The notes: generated by a model from the sequence alone, not told the origin. Shown: positions 41,584 to 51,052, counted from the first letter of the stretch. The stretch: DNA of 64,000 bases from Roseinatronobacter ekhonensis (GCF_900499075.1 NZ_UIHC01000004.1:79916-143915), one strand, 5' to 3'. Numbers and translations are program-made.

Positions 41584-42409
41584 CCCTTACGACCCGGCCC
41601 GTGAAGGGGCACAAATGGGCTTTGACGGGCGCATGTCCTATGCCGATTATCTAGGGCTGGACCGCGTTCTGAGTGCGCAGGCCCCGATTTCAGACGCGCA
41701 TGATGAAATGCTGTTCATCATCCAGCACCAGACATCCGAATTGTGGATGAAGCTGATGCTGGCCGAACTGGCCGCCGCGCGCGCCGAATTGGCCGCAGAC
41801 CGGCTGGCCCCCGCGCTGAAACTGTTGGCGCGGGTGGCGCGGATAATGGAGCAGTTGAATTCCGCATGGGATGTGCTGCGCACCATGACGCCGTCGGATT
41901 ACACCACGTTCCGGGAAAAACTGGGGCAATCGAGCGGGTTCCAATCCTGGCAATACCGGATGATCGAATACCGGCTTGGCAACCGCAACCCGGCGATGAT
42001 GCGCCCGCACGCGCATGTGCCAGCTGTGCATGCGGCGTTGCAAGCGGAACTGGCGCAGCCCTGTCTGTATCAGACGGTGCTGGGGGTTGCGGTGCGGATG
42101 GGTCATGACCTGCCCGACACGGCGCTGGCGCCACGCCAGACGCCCGCGCCAAGCCTACCCGAGGTGCAGGCGCTTTGGGCCAAGGTTTACCGTGACCCGG
42201 CTGCGCATTGGGCGCTTTACGAGTTGGCCGAGAAACTGGTCGATCTGGAAGACTACTTCCGCAGTTGGCGGTTCAACCATGTCACCACGGTCGAACGGGT
42301 CATCGGGCTGAAGCACGGCACCGGCGGCACGGGCGGCACCAGCTACCTGAAGCGGATGCTGGACGTGGTGCTGTTTCCCGAATTGTGGACTGTGAGGACA
42401 GAGCTATGA
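41576..42409 (+). CDS. kynA: Tryptophan 2,3-dioxygenase
   Basis: A 277-residue heme dioxygenase that opens the indole ring of L-tryptophan to N-formylkynurenine, the first step to anthranilate. The distal histidine is His51 in [14 protein letters not shown] and the proximal heme ligand is likely His235 in [14 protein letters not shown], followed by [12 protein letters not shown] near the substrate site. Length and motifs match the bacterial enzyme. The start lies inside the acyl-CoA dehydrogenase gene (8-base overlap) and the stop overlaps the CoA ligase start. The next two enzymes, arylformamidase and kynureninase, are not in this window. Confidence 0.95.
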   Translation: MADPYDPAREGAQMGFDGRMSYADYLGLDRVLSAQAPISDAHDEMLFIIQHQTSELWMKLMLAELAAARAELAADRLAPALKLLARVARIMEQLNSAWDVLRTMTPSDYTTFREKLGQSSGFQSWQYRMIEYRLGNRNPAMMRPHAHVPAVHAALQAELAQPCLYQTVLGVAVRMGHDLPDTALAPRQTPAPSLPEVQALWAKVYRDPAAHWALYELAEKLVDLEDYFRSWRFNHVTTVERVIGLKHGTGGTGGTSYLKRMLDVVLFPELWTVRTEL

Positions 42410-44037
42410 TTGATCTGCGCCCATCTGCCCATCTGGACAGTTTTACCCGCGATGCGCTGCCGCCCCATGCGGACTGGCCGGAATTGCTTTTGGACGGGTT
42501 CGACTACCCCGACCGGCTGAATGCCGCTGTCGAGCTGACCGATGCCATGGTCGCGCGTGGGTTTGGCGATCATACCGCGCTTGTCGGCAACGGACGCCAG
42601 CGCACCTACAAAGAGTTGACCGACTGGACCAACCGCCTTGCGCATGTGCTGGTGGATGATCTGGGCGTGAAGCCCGGTAATCGTGTGCTGATCCGGTCCG
42701 CCAACAACCCCGCCATGGTCGCCTGCTGGCTGGCCGCGACCAAGGCGGGCGCGGTTGTGGTGAACACCATGCCGATGCTGCGCGCAGGGGAATTGGCAAA
42801 ATATGTCGACAAGGCCGAGATTGAATTCGCGCTGTGCGACACGCGGTTGATGGATGAAATGACCGCCTGCGCGCATGACAGCCGGTTTCTGAAAACCGTG
42901 GTGGGGTTTGACGGCACCTCGAACCACGATGCGGACCTCGACCGCATGGCGCTGGAAAAACCCGTGCGCTTTGCCGCCGTGCAGACCGCCCAAGACGATG
43001 TGGCGCTGCTGGGGTTTACATCGGGATCGACCGGAGAGCCCAAGGCCACGATGCATTTTCACCGCGATATCCTGATTATCGCCGACGCCTATGCGCAAGA
43101 GGTGTTGCAGGTCACGCCAGAGGATATCTTTGTCGGATCGCCGCCCTTGGCGTTCACTTTCGGGCTGGGCGGCCTTGCGGTGTTCCCGCTGCGGTTTGGG
43201 GCATCGGCGGTGCTGTTGGAAAACGCGTCACCCCCGAACCTGATAGAGATCATTGCCCGCTACCGCGCCACGATCTGCTTTACCGCGCCGACCGCCTACC
43301 GCGTCATGCTGCAGGCGATGGCCGAAGGGGCGGACCTGTCCAGCCTGCGCATTGCGGTGTCGGCGGGCGAAACGCTGCCCGCGCCGGTCTATGACGACTG
43401 GCTGCGCGCCACCGGCAAGCCGATGCTGGACGGGATCGGCGCCACTGAAATGCTGCATATCTTCCTGTCCAACCGACTGGACGACCACCGCCCCGCCTGC
43501 ACCGGAAAGCCCGTGGGCGGTTATGAGGCCCGCGTTGTCGATGACACGGGCGCGCCCGCGCCCCCCGGCACGATGGGGCGGCTGGCGGTGCGCGGCCCGA
43601 CCGGGTGCCGTTATCTGAACGACACGCGGCAAGCCAACTATGTGCAGGATGGCTGGAACATTACCGGCGATACTTTCGTGATGGACGAGGACGGCTATTT
43701 CCATTTCGCCGCCCGCAATGATGATATCATCCTGTCGGCAGGCTATAACATTGCGGGGCCAGAGGTAGAGGCTGCGCTGCTGGCCCATGCCGCCGTGGCC
43801 GAATGCGCCGTCATCAGCGCGCCCGACCCCGAGCGCGGCGCGGTGGTCGAAGCGCATGTCGTGCTGTCTGACGGCCAAACCCCCGGCCCCGACATGGCCC
43901 GCGCGCTGCAAGAGCATGTCAAGGCCACCATCGCGCCGTTCAAATATCCGCGCAGCGTTGTGTTTGCAGACAGCCTGCCGAAAACTCCAACAGGCAAAAT
44001 TCAACGGTTTCGAATTCAAAGCAAAGGCCTAGAGTGA
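42406..44037 (+). CDS. 2-aminobenzoate-CoA ligase-type AMP-binding enzyme
   Basis: A 543-residue acyl-adenylate-forming enzyme that activates an aromatic acid to its CoA ester with ATP. The AMP motif is LLGFTSGSTGEPKATM near residues 203-218. A8-type IRFNITGDTF-like sequence is seen as WNITGDTFVMDEDGYF near 420, and the C-terminal catalytic Lys lies in PKTPTGKIQRF. The sequence resembles the benzoate / 2-aminobenzoate CoA ligase group. Together with the monooxygenase/reductase gene, anthranilate is the likely substrate. It starts in an ATGA overlap with kynA. Confidence 0.88.
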   Translation: MIDLRPSAHLDSFTRDALPPHADWPELLLDGFDYPDRLNAAVELTDAMVARGFGDHTALVGNGRQRTYKELTDWTNRLAHVLVDDLGVKPGNRVLIRSANNPAMVACWLAATKAGAVVVNTMPMLRAGELAKYVDKAEIEFALCDTRLMDEMTACAHDSRFLKTVVGFDGTSNHDADLDRMALEKPVRFAAVQTAQDDVALLGFTSGSTGEPKATMHFHRDILIIADAYAQEVLQVTPEDIFVGSPPLAFTFGLGGLAVFPLRFGASAVLLENASPPNLIEIIARYRATICFTAPTAYRVMLQAMAEGADLSSLRIAVSAGETLPAPVYDDWLRATGKPMLDGIGATEMLHIFLSNRLDDHRPACTGKPVGGYEARVVDDTGAPAPPGTMGRLAVRGPTGCRYLNDTRQANYVQDGWNITGDTFVMDEDGYFHFAARNDDIILSAGYNIAGPEVEAALLAHAAVAECAVISAPDPERGAVVEAHVVLSDGQTPGPDMARALQEHVKATIAPFKYPRSVVFADSLPKTPTGKIQRFRIQSKGLE

Positions 44038-44077
44038 TCTGAAACACGCGCAAGAACCGCAACCAAAGGAGAAGACG

Positions 44078-44539
44078 ATGACACAAGCAGTAGGCGTAAC
44101 CCCGGCAGATGACGCTCTGGACGGCGTGGTCTGGGATGTTCTTGGACAAACTTACAAGCCGAAGATTTACACCGATGCGGTGATGATGTGGCACGCGCAT
44201 ATCCCGCCCGAAAAATTCGTGCCTCCGCATGTGCACCCGACGCAGGACGAGTGGATCTATGTGTTGACGGGCACCTTGGAGGTGGATACCGGCTTTGAAA
44301 CCGGCACGCCAACGTCCAAGTCGGCGGGACCGGGCGACTTGATCCGCATGCCGCGCGGGGTGGCGCATGGTTACGCCAACCGCTCTGGCACAGAGGCGAC
44401 CTGCGTGTTCGGCGTGGCCCCTGCGCGCAAATTGTATGATCTGTTTTGCGCACTCGACGGGCAGACCGACCCGGCCGAACTGGTGCGCCTGTCGGCCCTG
44501 CACGAGGTCGATTTCTTGCCACCACCGGAAGACGCATGA
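44078..44539 (+). CDS. Single-domain cupin
   Basis: A 153-residue cupin with both classical motifs intact: motif 1 is HVHPTQDE followed by WIYVLTG (His51, His53, Glu58) and motif 2 is GDLIRMPRGVAHGYAN (His97). It is therefore probably a metal-binding enzyme or sensor. It does not look like 3-hydroxyanthranilate dioxygenase, whose extra features are absent. AAGGAG precedes the ATG, 40 bases after the ligase stop. The stop overlaps the flavin monooxygenase start, which suggests the two act together. No reaction can be named. Confidence 0.8.
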   Translation: MTQAVGVTPADDALDGVVWDVLGQTYKPKIYTDAVMMWHAHIPPEKFVPPHVHPTQDEWIYVLTGTLEVDTGFETGTPTSKSAGPGDLIRMPRGVAHGYANRSGTEATCVFGVAPARKLYDLFCALDGQTDPAELVRLSALHEVDFLPPPEDA

Positions 44540-46041
44540 GCGGGGGCGCGGCCATGGTGCATCGCAAGACAGTCGCGGTTATCGGGGGCGGGGTCTCTGG
44601 CCTCGCCGCCGCCAAGGCATTCGATGAACGCGGTCACAGGGTGATCGGGTTCGAACGCAGCCATGATTTCGGGGGCGTCTGGGAATTGTCGCGCAGCTAC
44701 CCGGATGTGCAGACGCAATCGCCCAAGGACTTGTACCGCTTTACCGACCATCCGATGCCGGCGGATTTTCCAGAATGGCCCAAAGGGCCGCAGGTGCATG
44801 CCTATCTGCATGGCTACGCCGCCAAGCACCGGCTTGGCCGCCTGTTCCAGTTGAACACTTCAATCACCGCCATGGACCGTCGCACCGATGGCAAACCGGG
44901 CTGGACATTGACCATCGAAGAGGCCGGGCGCACGCGCCAGCAGGATTTCGACTTTGTCGCCGTGTGCACCGGCCAGTTTTCCGAAAAAAATGTCATCAGC
45001 CATCCCGGTCAGGACGCGTTCATTGCGCGGGGCGGGCAGGTGATGCACAGCTCGGATTATACCGACCCCACGCTGGCGCGTGGCAAGCGCGTTGTGGTGC
45101 TGGGTGGGTCGAAATCGGCCACCGACATTGCGGTCAATGCCGCCAAGAACGGGGCCGCGCAGGTCACGATGGTGTATCGCGAAAACGTCTGGCGCGTGCC
45201 GTATTTCGTGGGCGGCATCAATTTCAAACACCTGCTGTATATGCGCGCGCAGGAAATGCAGTTCAATTCCTGGGGGCGCAGCCCGGCACAAAAGACCATG
45301 GCCGCGCTCACAAAACCGCTGGTCTGGGCCAATTTCCGCGGGTTGGAGACGCTTTTGAAACTGCAATTGGGCCTGAAGAAATGGGACATGGTGCCCGACA
45401 CACCGATTGAAAAGGCGGCATCTTGCAGTCTGCCCATCGTTACACCGGGGCTATTCGAGAGCTTCCGCGATGGGTCCGTCAAACCGGTCCGAGGCACGAT
45501 CGACCGCTACGAGGGCGACGACGCGGTGCTGTCCACCGGCGACCGGGTCGGCTGCGACATCGTGGTGCTGGCGGTCGGCTGGAAGTTGGGTGTGCCCTTC
45601 CTGAACAGCGACGCCCGTGCCAAGCTGATCGAGCCGGACGGGCAGTATCGCGTCTATCGTCTTGCGGTCAATCCGGACCTGCCCGATATGGGCTTTGTCG
45701 GGTTCAATTCCAGCTTCTGCACGGTGCTGTCGGCGGAAATGATCGCCAACTGGCTGGTGCGCTATGCCGACGGACAACTGGCGCGGCAACCGACCGCCGC
45801 CGAGATGAATGCCAATATCGACGCGATGCTGCGCTGGCGACGCAAAGAACGCCCGGCGGCGCAGGTCTATGGCGGGCTGTGTTCCGCGCCATTTCACTTT
45901 AAGCACTTCGACGAAGTGTTGGAAGATGTCGGCGCGCGGGTTCGCAAGAAGGGCAACCCGCTGTCAGAGACCTTTCGCTACCCCGATGCCAGTGCTTATG
46001 GCCAATACTTGGCGTCCGCGCCGCAATACATGGCGCAATAG
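44536..46041 (+). CDS. FMO-type flavin monooxygenase
   Basis: A 501-residue NAD(P)H-dependent flavin monooxygenase. The FAD loop is VAVIGGGVSGLAAAKAF near residues 13-29 and the NADPH loop is VVVLGGSKSATDIA near 190. The FMO fingerprint FxGxxxHxxxY is degenerate: GQVMHSSDY keeps G, H and Y, but arginine replaces the leading Phe. Typical reactions are N- or S-oxygenation or Baeyer-Villiger insertion. The ATGA overlap with the cupin gene and its position before the transporter suggest a feeder step into the pathway. The substrate is unknown. Confidence 0.83.
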   Translation: MSGGAAMVHRKTVAVIGGGVSGLAAAKAFDERGHRVIGFERSHDFGGVWELSRSYPDVQTQSPKDLYRFTDHPMPADFPEWPKGPQVHAYLHGYAAKHRLGRLFQLNTSITAMDRRTDGKPGWTLTIEEAGRTRQQDFDFVAVCTGQFSEKNVISHPGQDAFIARGGQVMHSSDYTDPTLARGKRVVVLGGSKSATDIAVNAAKNGAAQVTMVYRENVWRVPYFVGGINFKHLLYMRAQEMQFNSWGRSPAQKTMAALTKPLVWANFRGLETLLKLQLGLKKWDMVPDTPIEKAASCSLPIVTPGLFESFRDGSVKPVRGTIDRYEGDDAVLSTGDRVGCDIVVLAVGWKLGVPFLNSDARAKLIEPDGQYRVYRLAVNPDLPDMGFVGFNSSFCTVLSAEMIANWLVRYADGQLARQPTAAEMNANIDAMLRWRRKERPAAQVYGGLCSAPFHFKHFDEVLEDVGARVRKKGNPLSETFRYPDASAYGQYLASAPQYMAQ

Positions 46042-46112
46042 CCTGCAAATGAATTGACCACCACGCGGCACAGGCCGCAATCTGCACCAACCACAACAGG
46101 GAGACGAAAAGA

Positions 46113-47243
46113 ATGAAAAAACTGCTTTTGACGACGGCTTTGGCCGCACTGGCCACCGGCGCACAGGCCGAGGTCAAGGTCGGCATGATCACCACGCTGT
46201 CGGGCGGCGGTGCGGGCCTTGGGCTGGATGTGCGGGACGGCTTTTTGCTGGCGTTGGCGCAATCGGGCCGTGACGATATCGAACTGGTGGTCGAAGATGA
46301 CCAGCAAGCGCCCGATATCGCCGTGCAACTATCTGACAAGATGATCCAGTCAGAGCGTGTCGATGTGATGACCGGCATCATCTTTTCCAACCTTGCTATG
46401 GCGGTGATCCCGTCGGCGGTCAATCAGGGCGTGGTCTACCTGTCGCCCAATGCGGGCCCCTCGCAACTCGCCGGGCGCGGCTGCCACCCGAATTACTTCA
46501 ACGTGGCATGGCAGAATGACAACCTGCACGAAGCGGCGGGTGCCTATGCCAACACGGCGGGCTATACCAACAGCTTCATTCTGGCACCCAACTACCCGGC
46601 GGGCCAAGATGCGCTGACGGGCTACAAGCGCATGTATCAAGGTGAACTCGCGGGCGAGATCTACACCCAGCTTGGTCAGACCGATTACGCCGCAGAGATC
46701 GCGCAGATCCGCGCATCTGGCGCGGATAGCGTGTTCTTCTTCCTGCCCGGTGGGATGGGGATCTCGTTCCTCAAGCAATATGCCGATAGCGGAGTGGATA
46801 TTCCGGTGGTCGGACCCGCGTTCAGCTTCGATCAGGGCATCTTGCAGGCGGTGGGTGCGGCGGCACTGGGCGTGGTCAACACCGCGCAATGGTCGAAAGA
46901 TATCGACATTCCGGTGAACCAGGCCTTTGTCGAAAGCTTCTCCGCCGAATACGGTCGATTGCCTTCGCTCTATGCCAGCCAGGGGTTCGACACAGCGAAC
47001 CTTCTGATCTCGGCGCTGGAAAAGGCCGATCCGTCGGATAATGACGCGTTCCGCGCGGCGCTGCGCGACGCCGATTTCGAGAGCACGCGCGGGGCGTTCC
47101 GGTTCGGGAACAATCAGCACCCGATCCAGACCATCTATGCCCGCGAAGTGGTGCAAGAGGGTGATGTTTTCACCAACCGTATTATTGGTGTCGCGCTGGA
47201 GGATCATGCCGACGCCTATGCGGCAGAGTGCCAGATGCCGTAA
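46113..47243 (+). CDS. Branched-chain-type ABC transporter substrate-binding protein
   Basis: A 376-residue periplasmic binding protein of fold type I (LivJ-like). A Sec signal peptide (MKKLLLTTALAALATGAQA) is followed by EVKVGMITTLSGGGAGLGLD, the usual start of the mature domain. One internal cysteine lies in GRGCHPNYF and one near the C terminus. GGGAGA lies upstream of the ATG. It is the first gene of a complete five-gene importer inside the aminobenzoate operon. The ligand is likely aromatic or amino-aromatic (anthranilate, kynurenine or tryptophan), inferred from context only. Confidence 0.88.
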   Translation: MKKLLLTTALAALATGAQAEVKVGMITTLSGGGAGLGLDVRDGFLLALAQSGRDDIELVVEDDQQAPDIAVQLSDKMIQSERVDVMTGIIFSNLAMAVIPSAVNQGVVYLSPNAGPSQLAGRGCHPNYFNVAWQNDNLHEAAGAYANTAGYTNSFILAPNYPAGQDALTGYKRMYQGELAGEIYTQLGQTDYAAEIAQIRASGADSVFFFLPGGMGISFLKQYADSGVDIPVVGPAFSFDQGILQAVGAAALGVVNTAQWSKDIDIPVNQAFVESFSAEYGRLPSLYASQGFDTANLLISALEKADPSDNDAFRAALRDADFESTRGAFRFGNNQHPIQTIYAREVVQEGDVFTNRIIGVALEDHADAYAAECQMP

Positions 47244-47252
47244 ATCGCGTGC

Positions 47253-47309
47253 GCCCCGGGCTTGACCCGGGGCCTCGTGGTCCAAGAGGTCCCGGATCAA
47301 GTCCGGGAC
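47253..47309. repeat. Paired palindromes between binding-protein and permease genes
   Basis: Two perfect 8-bp hairpins lie side by side: GCCCCGGG/CCCGGGGC (47253-47273, loop CTTGA) and GTCCCGGA/TCCGGGAC (47289-47309, loop TCAAG). The loops are reverse complements, so the two are inverted copies of one element. A small CCTC/GAGG stem links them. This looks like an alphaproteobacterial REP-type palindrome. Confidence 0.65.
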
Positions 47310-47321
47310 GGGAGTGTCGTC

Positions 47322-48242
47322 ATGTCCACTATTCTCATCATCGAGCAGGTTCTTAATGGCCTGCAATCGGGCGTCATGCTGTTCCTGATGGCAGCAGGCC
47401 TGACGCTGATTTTTGGTGTCATGGGGCTGATCAACCTCGCGCATGGCTCGCTGTACATGGTGGGCGCTTTTGCGGCGGCAGCAGTCGCGGGGGTGACAGG
47501 GTCGTTCCTGCTCGCCTTGCTGGCCGCCCTTGCGGCGGCGGCGGCGGCGGGCGTATTGGTGGAAACACTGGTGATCCGTCGGCTATATGCCGCCGACCAT
47601 CTGGACCAGGTGCTCGCGACCTTCGCCTTGATCCTGATCTTTTCCGAAGGGACGCGGCTGATCTTCGGGTCTTTCCCGCTCTATCTGGATATCCCAAGTT
47701 GGCTCTCCGGCCCCGTCACCTTGCCCGGCGGCATTCAATACCCGCTCTACCGTCTGGCGCTGATCGGCGCGGGGCTGGCCGTGGCGCTGGCGCTTTGGGT
47801 GCTGATCGAGCGCACACGCATCGGCATCCAGATCCGCGCGGGTGAAAACGACCGCGAGATGATCGCGGCCCTTGGCGTCGATATCTCGAAGCTTTACACG
47901 CTGGTTTTCGCGCTTGGCGCCGCGCTCGCGGGTCTGGCGGGTGCACTCGTCGGCGCCATCCAGTCGGTGCAAGTGGGCATGGGCGAGCCTGTGCTGATCC
48001 TCGCCTTCGTGACCATCGTGATCGGCGGCATCGGGTCGATCAAGGGGGCGTTTGTCGGCGCGATCCTTGTCGGGCTGACCCAAACCCTTGGCAGCGTATT
48101 TCTGCCCGTCCTGTTCCGCCTGTTTCTGGAGCCCGCGACGGCCATGTCACTGGGCGCGTCACTGGCCAATATGGCGGTCTATATCCTGATGAGCCTTGTG
48201 CTGATCTTCCGTCCCGCCGGCCTGATGGGAGCGCGCGCATGA
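47322..48242 (+). CDS. LivH-type ABC transporter permease
   Basis: A 306-residue inner-membrane permease with about eight segments. The family signature is GLTLIFGVMGLINLAHGSLYMVGAF near residues 26-50 and the cytoplasmic EAA-like loop is RAGENDREMIAALGVDI near 192-208. The ATG at 47322 is normal LivH length; the frame opens at 47262 within the palindromes and that start is unlikely. It works with the LivM-type permease that overlaps its end. Confidence 0.9.
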   Translation: MSTILIIEQVLNGLQSGVMLFLMAAGLTLIFGVMGLINLAHGSLYMVGAFAAAAVAGVTGSFLLALLAALAAAAAAGVLVETLVIRRLYAADHLDQVLATFALILIFSEGTRLIFGSFPLYLDIPSWLSGPVTLPGGIQYPLYRLALIGAGLAVALALWVLIERTRIGIQIRAGENDREMIAALGVDISKLYTLVFALGAALAGLAGALVGAIQSVQVGMGEPVLILAFVTIVIGGIGSIKGAFVGAILVGLTQTLGSVFLPVLFRLFLEPATAMSLGASLANMAVYILMSLVLIFRPAGLMGARA

Positions 48243-49219
48243 TCCGCGAGAGCTATCTGAACGCTGCGCTTCTGGCGGGCTTGCTGGCCGTGCCGCTTTA
48301 CGCGTTGGTGGTGGATGAGCCGTTTACGATTACGCTCGCCACCCGCGCGGCGATTCTGGCACTGGCCGCCGTCGGGCTGAACATCGCCCTTGGCTGGGGC
48401 GGGCTGGTCAGTTTCGGCCATGCCGCGTTTTTCGGGATTGGCGGCTACAGCATGGGCATTCTGGCCTTTCATGCGCAAAATTTCGTCCCACTCGATCTGG
48501 GCATCATGGTGTTTGACGGCACCAAATCCATGCCGATCATCTGGCTTGTGGCCGTTCTTGCCTCTGCGCTCGCTGCGCTGCTGATCGGGCTGCTTAGCCT
48601 GCGCACAAGCGGGGTATATTTCATCATGATCACGCTCGCCTTTGCGCAGATGTTCTACTACTTCGCCATTTCATGGGCGCGCTATGGCGGCGAGGACGGG
48701 ATTCCGATCTATGTCCGCAATGATTTTCCGGGGCTGAATACGCTCGTCCCGATCCAGTTCTTCGGCATCTGCTTTGTGGCCCTGCTTTTGGCACTGTGGC
48801 TCAACGCGCGGCTGGTGGCTTCGCCCTTCGGGCTGGCGCTGAACGCAGCGCGTCAGGTGCCTGTGCGGGTGCAAACCGTGGGGCTGGACCCGACACGGCT
48901 GAAGCTGGTGGCCTTCGTCATGTCCGGCGCGATCACCGGGCTTGCGGGGGCGCTGTTTGCGGACCTCAACCGCTTTGTCAGCCCCTCCATGTTCAGTTGG
49001 CACCTGTCGGGCGAGTTGATCGTGCTGATCATCCTGGGCGGCGTGGGCCGCCTGATGGGGCCGGTTCTGGGCGCGGTGATGTTCGTGGCGCTGGAGCATT
49101 GGTTGGGCGGGTTGACCACGCATTGGCACATTGCGCTGGGTGCGATCCTGCTTGGCGTAGTGCTGTTTGCGCGTGGCGGTTTGATCGGGCTTCTGTGCGG
49201 CCCAAGGGGACAGACATGA
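48239..49219 (+). CDS. LivM-type ABC transporter permease
   Basis: A 326-residue permease with eight to ten membrane segments. Signatures are LNIALGWGGLVSFGHAAFFGIGGYS near residues 45-70 and the coupling-loop region ALNAARQVPVRVQTVGLDPTRLKL near 200-223. It starts in an ATGA overlap with the LivH gene and ends in an overlap with the first ATPase gene, so the subunits are made in coupled amounts. Confidence 0.9.
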   Translation: MIRESYLNAALLAGLLAVPLYALVVDEPFTITLATRAAILALAAVGLNIALGWGGLVSFGHAAFFGIGGYSMGILAFHAQNFVPLDLGIMVFDGTKSMPIIWLVAVLASALAALLIGLLSLRTSGVYFIMITLAFAQMFYYFAISWARYGGEDGIPIYVRNDFPGLNTLVPIQFFGICFVALLLALWLNARLVASPFGLALNAARQVPVRVQTVGLDPTRLKLVAFVMSGAITGLAGALFADLNRFVSPSMFSWHLSGELIVLIILGGVGRLMGPVLGAVMFVALEHWLGGLTTHWHIALGAILLGVVLFARGGLIGLLCGPRGQT

Positions 49220-49965
49220 CCGATAACATCATCGAAACCCGCGGGATCACAAAGTCTTTCGGCAGTCTGAAAGCCAGCGACGACATTTCCATCGACCTGC
49301 GCGCGGGCGAGATCCACGCCATCATCGGCCCGAACGGTGCCGGGAAATCCACGCTGATCCATCAGATCTGCGGCGGGCTTGCGCCCGATGCGGGGCAGGT
49401 GCTGCTGGGGGGGCAGGACGTGACCGCACTGACCACAGCGGCGCGCGCGCGCAAGGGTCTTGGCCGGACCTTCCAGATTTCCGCGCTGGCAATGGAAGAC
49501 AGCGTGCTGGAAAACGTCTTGCTGGGTGCAATGGGGGCCAGCGGGCGGCCATGGCGTTTCTGGCAGGCGATCATGGGCGACCGCAGCTTGCGCGAGCGTG
49601 CCGAGGCGGCGCTTGAGCGGGTCGGGCTGATGGACCAGCGGCACATCCGCACCTCTGCACTCAGCCACGGCCAAAGGCGACAGTTGGAAGTGGCGGTGGC
49701 GCTGACGCTGGACCCGCGCGCCTTTGTCATGGATGAGCCGATGGCGGGTCTGGGCGCGGAAGGGTCCAAGAACCTGACAGGGTTTCTGGACGGCCTGCGC
49801 GCGCAGGCCCCGATCCTGCTGGTGGAACATGACATGGACGCGGTTTTCGCGCTGGCCGACCGCATCAGCGTACTTGTGTACGGGCGCATTATCGCCACCG
49901 GCAGCGTCGACGAAATCCGCACCAATGCCGATGTGCGCGAAGCCTATCTGGGGGAGGAGGCATGA
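49216..49965 (+). CDS. LivG-type ABC transporter ATPase
   Basis: A 249-residue ATPase of the importer. Walker A is GPNGAGKST near residues 38-46. The ABC signature is degenerate, SHGQRRQLEVA near 155 in place of LSGGQ. Walker B is AFVMDEPMAG near 173, and the H-loop is LLVEHDMDAVF. The RTFQ and LSHGQ features are common for LivG homologues. It overlaps both neighbours by four bases. Confidence 0.92.
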   Translation: MTDNIIETRGITKSFGSLKASDDISIDLRAGEIHAIIGPNGAGKSTLIHQICGGLAPDAGQVLLGGQDVTALTTAARARKGLGRTFQISALAMEDSVLENVLLGAMGASGRPWRFWQAIMGDRSLRERAEAALERVGLMDQRHIRTSALSHGQRRQLEVAVALTLDPRAFVMDEPMAGLGAEGSKNLTGFLDGLRAQAPILLVEHDMDAVFALADRISVLVYGRIIATGSVDEIRTNADVREAYLGEEA

Positions 49966-50648
49966 GCTTGCTGCGTGTTGAAAACCTTTGCGCCAGCTAC
50001 GGTGCCAGCCAAGCCCTGTTCGGGGTCAATTTCACACTGGCAGAAGGCGAAGTGCTGGCGCTGATGGGCCGCAACGGCATGGGCAAGACCACGACCGTCA
50101 AGGCCATCTGCAGGATGATCCCGTCCACTGGCACAGTCCAGTTCGCGGGCCAGGACCTACACCGCCTGCCCAGCTTTCGCGCCGCGCGGCTGGGTCTTGG
50201 GCTGGTGCCCGAAGGGCGGCGCTGCTTTGCCAGTCTGAGCGTGGCCGAAAATCTGATCGCCGCCGCGCGCCCCGGCCCATGGACCACCGCGCGCGTCTGC
50301 GCCTTTCTGCCCCGTCTGGGAGAGCGGATGGGGCAGCGCGCGGCCTCGCTCTCGGGCGGCGAGCAACAGATGCTGGCCATTGGCCGCGCGCTGATGACCA
50401 ATCCGCGCCTGCTTATTCTGGATGAAGCGACAGAGGGGCTGGCCCCGCTGATCCGCGCAGAGATCTGGGCTACAATCGCCGCGCTTAAACGCGAGAGCGG
50501 CATGGCCATTCTGCTGATCGACAAATCCATCCGCGAATTGGCGCAAGTGGCCGACAGCGCCGCAATCATCGCGCGCGGCAAAACGGTTTGGTCGGGTGCA
50601 ATGGCGGATCTGAGCGCCGATGTATCCGAGCAGTATGTGGGTGTCTGA
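49962..50648 (+). CDS. LivF-type ABC transporter ATPase
   Basis: A 228-residue second ATPase. Walker A is GRNGMGKTT near residues 37-45, the signature is SLSGGEQQMLAIGRAL near 129, and Walker B is LLILDEATEGLAPL near 152. The typical LivF features LVPEGRRCFASLSVAENL and LLIDKS (the H-loop region with Asp-Lys-Ser in place of the usual EQN-type sequence) are present. It completes the five-gene importer. Confidence 0.92.
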   Translation: MSLLRVENLCASYGASQALFGVNFTLAEGEVLALMGRNGMGKTTTVKAICRMIPSTGTVQFAGQDLHRLPSFRAARLGLGLVPEGRRCFASLSVAENLIAAARPGPWTTARVCAFLPRLGERMGQRAASLSGGEQQMLAIGRALMTNPRLLILDEATEGLAPLIRAEIWATIAALKRESGMAILLIDKSIRELAQVADSAAIIARGKTVWSGAMADLSADVSEQYVGV

Positions 50649-50650
50649 TC

Positions 50651-51052
50651 GTGTACGAATTTCATCAAAAGGTGCTGTTCAAGCATTGCGACCCCGCCGG
50701 CATCGTCTTTTTTCCGCGCTATTATGAAATGGTGAATGATTGCGTCGAGGCGTTTTTCGCCGATGTGCTGGACTGGCCGTTCGAGGCGATGCATCAGAAG
50801 GGCGCAGTGCCGACCCGCGCGATTGAAACCGAGTTTCTTGCCCCTTCGCGCCACGGCGATGCGCTGGTGCTGGAAATGCGGATTGTCGCGCTCGGGCGGA
50901 CATCTTGTGCCTATACACTGACTGCGCGGTGCGACGGCGCACCGCGTTTCACACACCGTGCCACGCTGGTGAATGTCACTGCCGACGGACGCCCGACCGC
51001 GTGGCCCACGCCTGTTGCCGTCACGCTTGCCCAATGGAAAGACCTGCCATGA
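50651..51052 (+). CDS. 4-hydroxybenzoyl-CoA thioesterase-family protein
   Basis: A 133-residue hotdog-fold thioesterase of the 4-HBT type. The active-site block is KHCDPAGIVFFPRYYE with the likely catalytic Asp14. The GTG at 50651 lies two bases after the LivF stop and gives the standard YEFHQKVLF start; the longer frame from 50588 overlaps livF and is not conserved. In CoA-ester pathways such enzymes release stalled aromatic or alicyclic CoA thioesters to free CoA. It overlaps the Rid gene by four bases. Confidence 0.87.
   Translation: MYEFHQKVLFKHCDPAGIVFFPRYYEMVNDCVEAFFADVLDWPFEAMHQKGAVPTRAIETEFLAPSRHGDALVLEMRIVALGRTSCAYTLTARCDGAPRFTHRATLVNVTADGRPTAWPTPVAVTLAQWKDLP

Noticed and set aside
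44078..44539. Cupin as 3-hydroxyanthranilate 3,4-dioxygenase
   Set aside because: The kynA context suggested it, but the sequence is a plain single-domain cupin without that enzyme's characteristic substrate-binding and rubredoxin-like parts.
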